A stretch of DNA of 64,000 bases from Morganella morganii (GTDB lineage Bacteria; Pseudomonadota; Gammaproteobacteria; Enterobacterales; Enterobacteriaceae): assembly GCF_019242955.1 (NCBI RefSeq), contig NZ_CP066129.1, forward strand, positions 2,108,001-2,172,000, written 5' to 3'. The notes under the pieces are model-generated. The model had not been told where the DNA came from. It saw only the letters and a list, made by a program, of their open reading frames with translations, and did no database searches. Made by a program: the position numbers and the translations under genes. Of the stretch, positions 60,428-64,000 are shown piece after piece. Positions within the stretch are counted from its first letter, which is position 1. The number at the start of each line of letters is the position of its first letter.

Positions 60428-62041
60428 TCAGGATGAAGTGCTCTGTTCCTGTTTCAGGCGGCGCCATAACGTGGTGCGGCTGATACCCAGCCAGTCTGCC
60501 GCCGCCCGGCGATCACCACGGAAACGGGCCACCGCTTCTGTTGCAGTGGCGGTATTTTGCGGCTCCGGCGGGCTATCCGGCAACGGTACGGGTGACATCG
60601 CTGTGCGCCGCTCGGGAGAGAGTTTCAGTAATAATGATTCGGTAATAATTTTATCCGGATAAGCACTGCAATACAGCGCGACCCGTTCCATCAGATTACG
60701 CAGTTCGCGGGCATTTCCCGGCCAGCGGTAGTGATAAAAAAAGTCACTGCACGCCAGGATCTGCTGCAAATGGCCGCGGTGCAGCGGCAGATCAAGCTCA
60801 GCAAACGCCAGTTTCAGCAGCTTTTCAGTCAGCAGCAGAATATCCGCCCCCCGGTCGCGCAGTGCCGGCAGTTGCAGGCGCAACACCCCCAGCCGGTAAA
60901 ACAGATCCGCCCGGAATGTACCCTCTGCCACCCGGTTATCCAGGTCATTGTGAGTCGCACAGATAACCCGCACATCCACCGTTATCGGTTTATAGCCGCC
61001 GATACGCACAATGGCGCGATCTTCCAGCACCCGCAGCAGCCGGGTTTGCAGAGAAACCGGCATTTCACCGATTTCATCCAGAAACAGTGTGCCGCCATCC
61101 GCTGCCTCAAATAACCCGGCACGACCACCCCGCCGCGAGCCGGTAAATGCGCCCTCCTCATAACCAAACAGTTCCGCCTCCAGCAGACTTTCCGGGATTG
61201 CCCCGCAGTTAACGGCCACAAATGGTGCCGCGCGTTTCATCCGCTTATGTTTGTGAAACAGGGTATATTCATGATGAATAGCCTGCGCGGCCATCTCTTT
61301 ACCGGTACCGCTTTCTCCCTGGATCATCACTGTTGCTTTTGAGCGCCCGAACAAAGTAATGGTTTCACGCACCTGTTCCATCACCGGCGATGTACCGAGA
61401 ATATCATTCAGTGTATGGCGGACATTCAGGGAGCCCGCGACCGGCAGCGGCATGTTCTGCGGCTGGTCGCGGATGCGCGTCAGTTCTATAGCATCGGTGA
61501 ATGCGCGGCGGACAGCATCATTGGAATAAATGAAAATGCAGGTCATGCCGCACTCCGCTGCGATATCGGTAATCAGCCCGGCTCCCACCACCACAGAAAT
61601 ACCGTCTGCTTTCAGGGCATGACAGGCTGCCCGCGCATCCTCTGCGGTCACATAACTGCGTTGTTCAATCTGCATACCGAAACTTTGTGCCAGCGATTCC
61701 AGTGCGGGAAACGTATTGCGGTAATAAATGAGGCCGATACGCTGACTGAGCTGCCGGGCCCGGGCCAGCGCATGCATGATATCGAACCCGCCGGGGGCGG
61801 CGACAATCACCGGCACGGGTAAATGCTGCTTCAGGTACGCACCGTTAGAACCCGCACTGACGATCGCATCACAGCGTTCGGTTTTGAGACGTTCGCGGAT
61901 TGCCTCCACCGCCGCATCAAACCCCAGATTAATCGCACTGATGCTGGCGCGGGCACTGAACTCAGGGCTGATATCGCGGAACAGGGTAAAAAGACGTGAG
62001 ATGGAGACCGTCCAGATCACCGGTTTGTTATTCTGAGCCAT
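60428..62041 (-). CDS. prpR: Propionate catabolism regulator PrpR
   Basis: A 537-residue sigma-54 activator: PrpR N-terminal ligand domain (about 10-190), AAA+ domain with Walker [10 protein letters not shown] (242-250) and the sigma-54 contact loop GAFTGS (297-302), and a Fis-type HTH at about 505-530. It is sensed to respond to 2-methylcitrate. It is divergent from prpBC, with repeats of TGTTTCAT close to its own start and a sigma-54 promoter facing prpB. Confidence 0.92.
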   Translation of the reverse strand: MAQNNKPVIWTVSISRLFTLFRDISPEFSARASISAINLGFDAAVEAIRERLKTERCDAIVSAGSNGAYLKQHLPVPVIVAAPGGFDIMHALARARQLSQRIGLIYYRNTFPALESLAQSFGMQIEQRSYVTAEDARAACHALKADGISVVVGAGLITDIAAECGMTCIFIYSNDAVRRAFTDAIELTRIRDQPQNMPLPVAGSLNVRHTLNDILGTSPVMEQVRETITLFGRSKATVMIQGESGTGKEMAAQAIHHEYTLFHKHKRMKRAAPFVAVNCGAIPESLLEAELFGYEEGAFTGSRRGGRAGLFEAADGGTLFLDEIGEMPVSLQTRLLRVLEDRAIVRIGGYKPITVDVRVICATHNDLDNRVAEGTFRADLFYRLGVLRLQLPALRDRGADILLLTEKLLKLAFAELDLPLHRGHLQQILACSDFFYHYRWPGNARELRNLMERVALYCSAYPDKIITESLLLKLSPERRTAMSPVPLPDSPPEPQNTATATEAVARFRGDRRAAADWLGISRTTLWRRLKQEQSTSS

Positions 62042-62052
62042 CAGCTTCTCCC

Positions 62053-62118
62053 TGTTTCATATGTTTCATATGTTTCATATTTATTTCATGAAACACCATA
62101 GCAGCCATTTTGAAACAT
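62053..62118. promoter_or_regulatory. PrpR operator candidates: TGTTTCAT repeats
   Basis: TGTTTCAT occurs three times at a nine-base period (62053, 62062, 62071), then a palindromic TTTCATGAAA (62084-62093) and an inverse copy TGAAACAT (62111-62118). The first copy abuts the prpR ribosome site. Likely PrpR-binding array with autoregulation. Confidence 0.6.
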
Positions 62119-62218
62119 AAATAGCATCACCATCACAGTTCGCTAACATCACGCTTGTCAGACAGAATCAGCAAATTCTATAGTGAGTAACGTAATGACA
62201 GGATAAACAAGCCAAAGA

Positions 62219-62234
62219 TGTGATACACCTCGCG
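62219..62234 (+). promoter_or_regulatory. Weak CRP-site candidate
   Basis: TGTGA-N6-TCGCG; the left half is perfect, the right half matches TCACA at three of five bases. prp operons are known to be cAMP-CRP dependent. Confidence 0.3.
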
Positions 62235-62257
62235 TTTTAGTGACCATACCCGGCTGA

Positions 62258-62274
62258 TTGGCATAGCGATTGCT
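62258..62274 (+). promoter_or_regulatory. Sigma-54 promoter of prpBC
   Basis: TTGGCA-TAGCGA-TTGCT matches TGGCAC-N5-TTGC with correct GG/GC spacing and one mismatch, 41 bases before prpB. Fits control by PrpR. Confidence 0.8.
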
Positions 62275-62314
62275 TTATAACATCTGAGTATCAAACTAAT
62301 AACAAGGTGAATAT

Positions 62315-63199
62315 ATGGCACTTTATTCCGCAGGACGCGCATTCCGCGACGCTGTACAGTCTGAATCCCCGTTACAGCTGGTCGGCGCTATTAATGCCAA
62401 CCATGCACTTCTGGCAAAACGTGCGGGTTATAAAGCAATTTATCTCTCCGGCGGCGGTGTTGCCGCAGGCTCTCTGGGTATCCCTGACCTGGGTATTTCC
62501 ACTCTGGATGATGTACTGACGGATGTCCGCCGTATTACTGATGTGTGTGATCTCCCGCTGCTGGTGGATGCGGATATCGGTTTCGGCCCGTCCGCCTTTA
62601 ACGTGGTGCGTACCGTGAAATCTCTGATCAAAGCCGGAGCTGCCGGGATGCACATTGAAGACCAGGTGGGGGCAAAACGCTGTGGTCACCGCCCGAACAA
62701 AGAAATCGTATCGAAACAGGAAATGGTTGATCGCATTAAAGCTGCTGTCGATGCACGGACTGACGAGAATTTCGTGGTCATGGCGCGTACTGATGCACTG
62801 GCGGTCGAAGGTCTGGAATCTGCCCTCGAGCGCGCACAGGCTTACATTGATGCCGGTGCCGATATGCTGTTCCCGGAAGCCATTACCGAACTGGCAATGT
62901 ATCGCCTGTTCACTGACAAAATCAGCGTGCCGGTACTGGCAAACATCACTGAATTCGGCAAAACACCGCTGTTTACCCTGGATGAGCTGCGCAGTGTGAA
63001 TATCGCTATCGCGCTGTATCCGCTTACGGCCTTCCGGGCGATGAATAAAGCGGCTGAGAATGTCTATAACACCCTGCGCCGTGAAGGTTCGCAACAGAGC
63101 CTGATTTCACAGATGCAGACCCGTGATGAATTATACCAAAGCATTAACTACTACGATTATGAAGATAAGCTCGACGCACTGTTTTCGCAGAAAAAATAA
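62315..63199 (+). CDS. prpB: 2-methylisocitrate lyase
   Basis: A 294-residue PEP-mutase/isocitrate-lyase superfamily enzyme, cutting 2-methylisocitrate into pyruvate and succinate in the methylcitrate cycle. Active-site motif KRCGH is at 121-125 (Cys123), with LVDADIGFG at 83-91 and [10 protein letters not shown] later. Expressed from the sigma-54 promoter at 62258-62274 and followed after 60 bases by prpC. Confidence 0.93.
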   Translation: MALYSAGRAFRDAVQSESPLQLVGAINANHALLAKRAGYKAIYLSGGGVAAGSLGIPDLGISTLDDVLTDVRRITDVCDLPLLVDADIGFGPSAFNVVRTVKSLIKAGAAGMHIEDQVGAKRCGHRPNKEIVSKQEMVDRIKAAVDARTDENFVVMARTDALAVEGLESALERAQAYIDAGADMLFPEAITELAMYRLFTDKISVPVLANITEFGKTPLFTLDELRSVNIAIALYPLTAFRAMNKAAENVYNTLRREGSQQSLISQMQTRDELYQSINYYDYEDKLDALFSQKK

Positions 63200-63259
63200 C
63201 CTCTGAAAGATAACGCGAAGCAGGTTGTACACTCACTATAATAATAAGGATCACCCGTT

Positions 63260-64000
63260 ATGAATGAACAACTTAGCAAACCTGAACCTGCACTGAAGAA
63301 AGGCAAAAAATCCGTCGCATTGTCCGGCGTTGCTGCCGGCAATACTGCACTCTGTACTGTGGGGATTAATGGGAACGACCTGCACTACCGCGGTTACGAC
63401 ATTCTGGATTTAGCCACGCAATGTGATTTTGAAGAAGTCGCTCATCTTCTGATCCACGAGAAACTGCCTAACGCGGCGGAACTGGCCGCCTACAAGGCAA
63501 AACTGAAATCACTGCGCGGCCTGCCGCACAGTGTGAAAAAAGCCCTGGAAGCACTGCCTGCCTCTGCCCACCCGATGGACGTGCTGCGTACCGGCGTGTC
63601 CATTATGGGTTGCGTTCTGCCGGAGAAAGAAGGCCATCCGTTATCCGGTGCCCGTGATATCGCCGATCGCCTGCTCTCTTCCCTGACCTCCATGCTGCTT
63701 TACTGGTATCACTATGCGTTTAATGATCGCCGCATTGATACCGAAACGGATGACGACACCTGCGGCGGCCATTTCCTGCATCTGCTGCACGGCAAAAAAC
63801 CGTCTGAAAACTGGGTGCGTTTTATGAACTCCTCGTTCATTCTCTATGCAGAACATGAGTTTAACGCCTCCACATTTGCTGCCCGTGTTATCGCCGGAAC
63901 CGGAACCGATTTTTATTCGTCCATCACCGGTGCAATTGCCGCATTGCGCGGGCCAAAACACGGCGGCGCCAACGAAGTATCACTGGAGACTCAGAAACGT
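63260..64000 (+). CDS. prpC: 2-methylcitrate synthase (partial, 3' end outside window)
   Basis: The first 247 codons of a citrate-synthase family enzyme that condenses propionyl-CoA with oxaloacetate. LHYRGYDILDLA (about 43-54) and EHEFNASTFAARVIAGTGTDFYSSITGAIAALRGPKHGGANE (about 198-239, including the catalytic His region) mark it. AAGGA is eight bases before ATG 63260. The frame is open to the right edge; prpD and prpE are expected beyond. Confidence 0.92.
   Translation, partial: MNEQLSKPEPALKKGKKSVALSGVAAGNTALCTVGINGNDLHYRGYDILDLATQCDFEEVAHLLIHEKLPNAAELAAYKAKLKSLRGLPHSVKKALEALPASAHPMDVLRTGVSIMGCVLPEKEGHPLSGARDIADRLLSSLTSMLLYWYHYAFNDRRIDTETDDDTCGGHFLHLLHGKKPSENWVRFMNSSFILYAEHEFNASTFAARVIAGTGTDFYSSITGAIAALRGPKHGGANEVSLETQKR

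Noticed and set aside
62372-63094. Open frame of 240 codons opposite prpB
   Set aside because: prpB is a clear, full-length gene; the antisense frame has no promoter or ribosome site.

Overview
The window looks like chromosomal DNA of a Morganellaceae member of Enterobacterales, most likely Morganella morganii. This is inferred from roughly 50% GC (too high for Proteus or Providencia), enterobacterial homologues (nudK, metC, pip, ydhP and nepI-like transporters, ada/alkB, prpRBC) and the density of accessory regulator, efflux and acetyltransferase genes. I see no rRNA, tRNA, insertion sequence, integrase or CRISPR array.

Layout. (1) 1-5117, minus strand: an orphan type VI secretion (T6SS) module of vgrG, a DUF4123 adaptor, a class 3 lipase effector and a lipoprotein that runs off the left edge and is probably the immunity protein. 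(2) 5.7-13.3 kb: a secreted DUF3828-like protein, a DUF4274-like protein, nudK, a GNAT, and a LysR-controlled amino-acid transporter plus cystathionine beta-lyase; then a PAP2 phosphatase and another GNAT. (3) 13.4-14.7 kb: a 405-residue protein that resembles Cry/PirB pore-forming insecticidal toxins. (4) 14.7-17.9 kb: a siderophore receptor with a periplasmic binding protein behind a Fur-box-like site. (5) 18-39.3 kb: a long 'exporter plus regulator' zone with MFS pumps, LysR, XRE, TetR and AraC regulators, a nucleoside deaminase, a VOC protein, prolyl aminopeptidase, a serine hydrolase and GNAT split by a frameshift at a T8 tract, a DJ-1/PfpI protein with its TetR, twin PhzF genes, and azlCD with its AraC regulator. 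(6) 39.3-42.2 kb: an iron/cobalamin-type ABC importer. (7) 42.6-57.5 kb: GNAT-MerR-MFS, two uncharacterised envelope genes, two methyltransferases, a reductase divergent from NmrA-TetR-GNAT, TetR against GNAT, an agmatine-deiminase-like gene with an ElaA-GrpB fusion, and an ABC-F protein preceded by a leader peptide and attenuator-like hairpins. (8) 57.5-60.4 kb: a secreted SH3-like protein and an alkB-ada pair in which Ada has lost three of its four N-terminal zinc cysteines. (9) 60.4-64 kb: prpR divergent from prpBC, with a sigma-54 promoter; prpC is cut by the right edge.

The strongest leads for new biology are the Cry-like protein with its start site next to an inverted repeat, the lipase/lipoprotein T6SS pair, the T8-tract frameshift joining a serine hydrolase to a GNAT, the leader-peptide-controlled ABC-F gene and the Ada protein without its methyl-acceptor cysteine. 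Several regulators also have visible candidate operators (TetR at 32 kb, AraC at 37-38 kb, MerR at 43.7 kb, TetR at 49.9 and 52.6 kb). All functions are inferred from reading the sequence; no database search was run.
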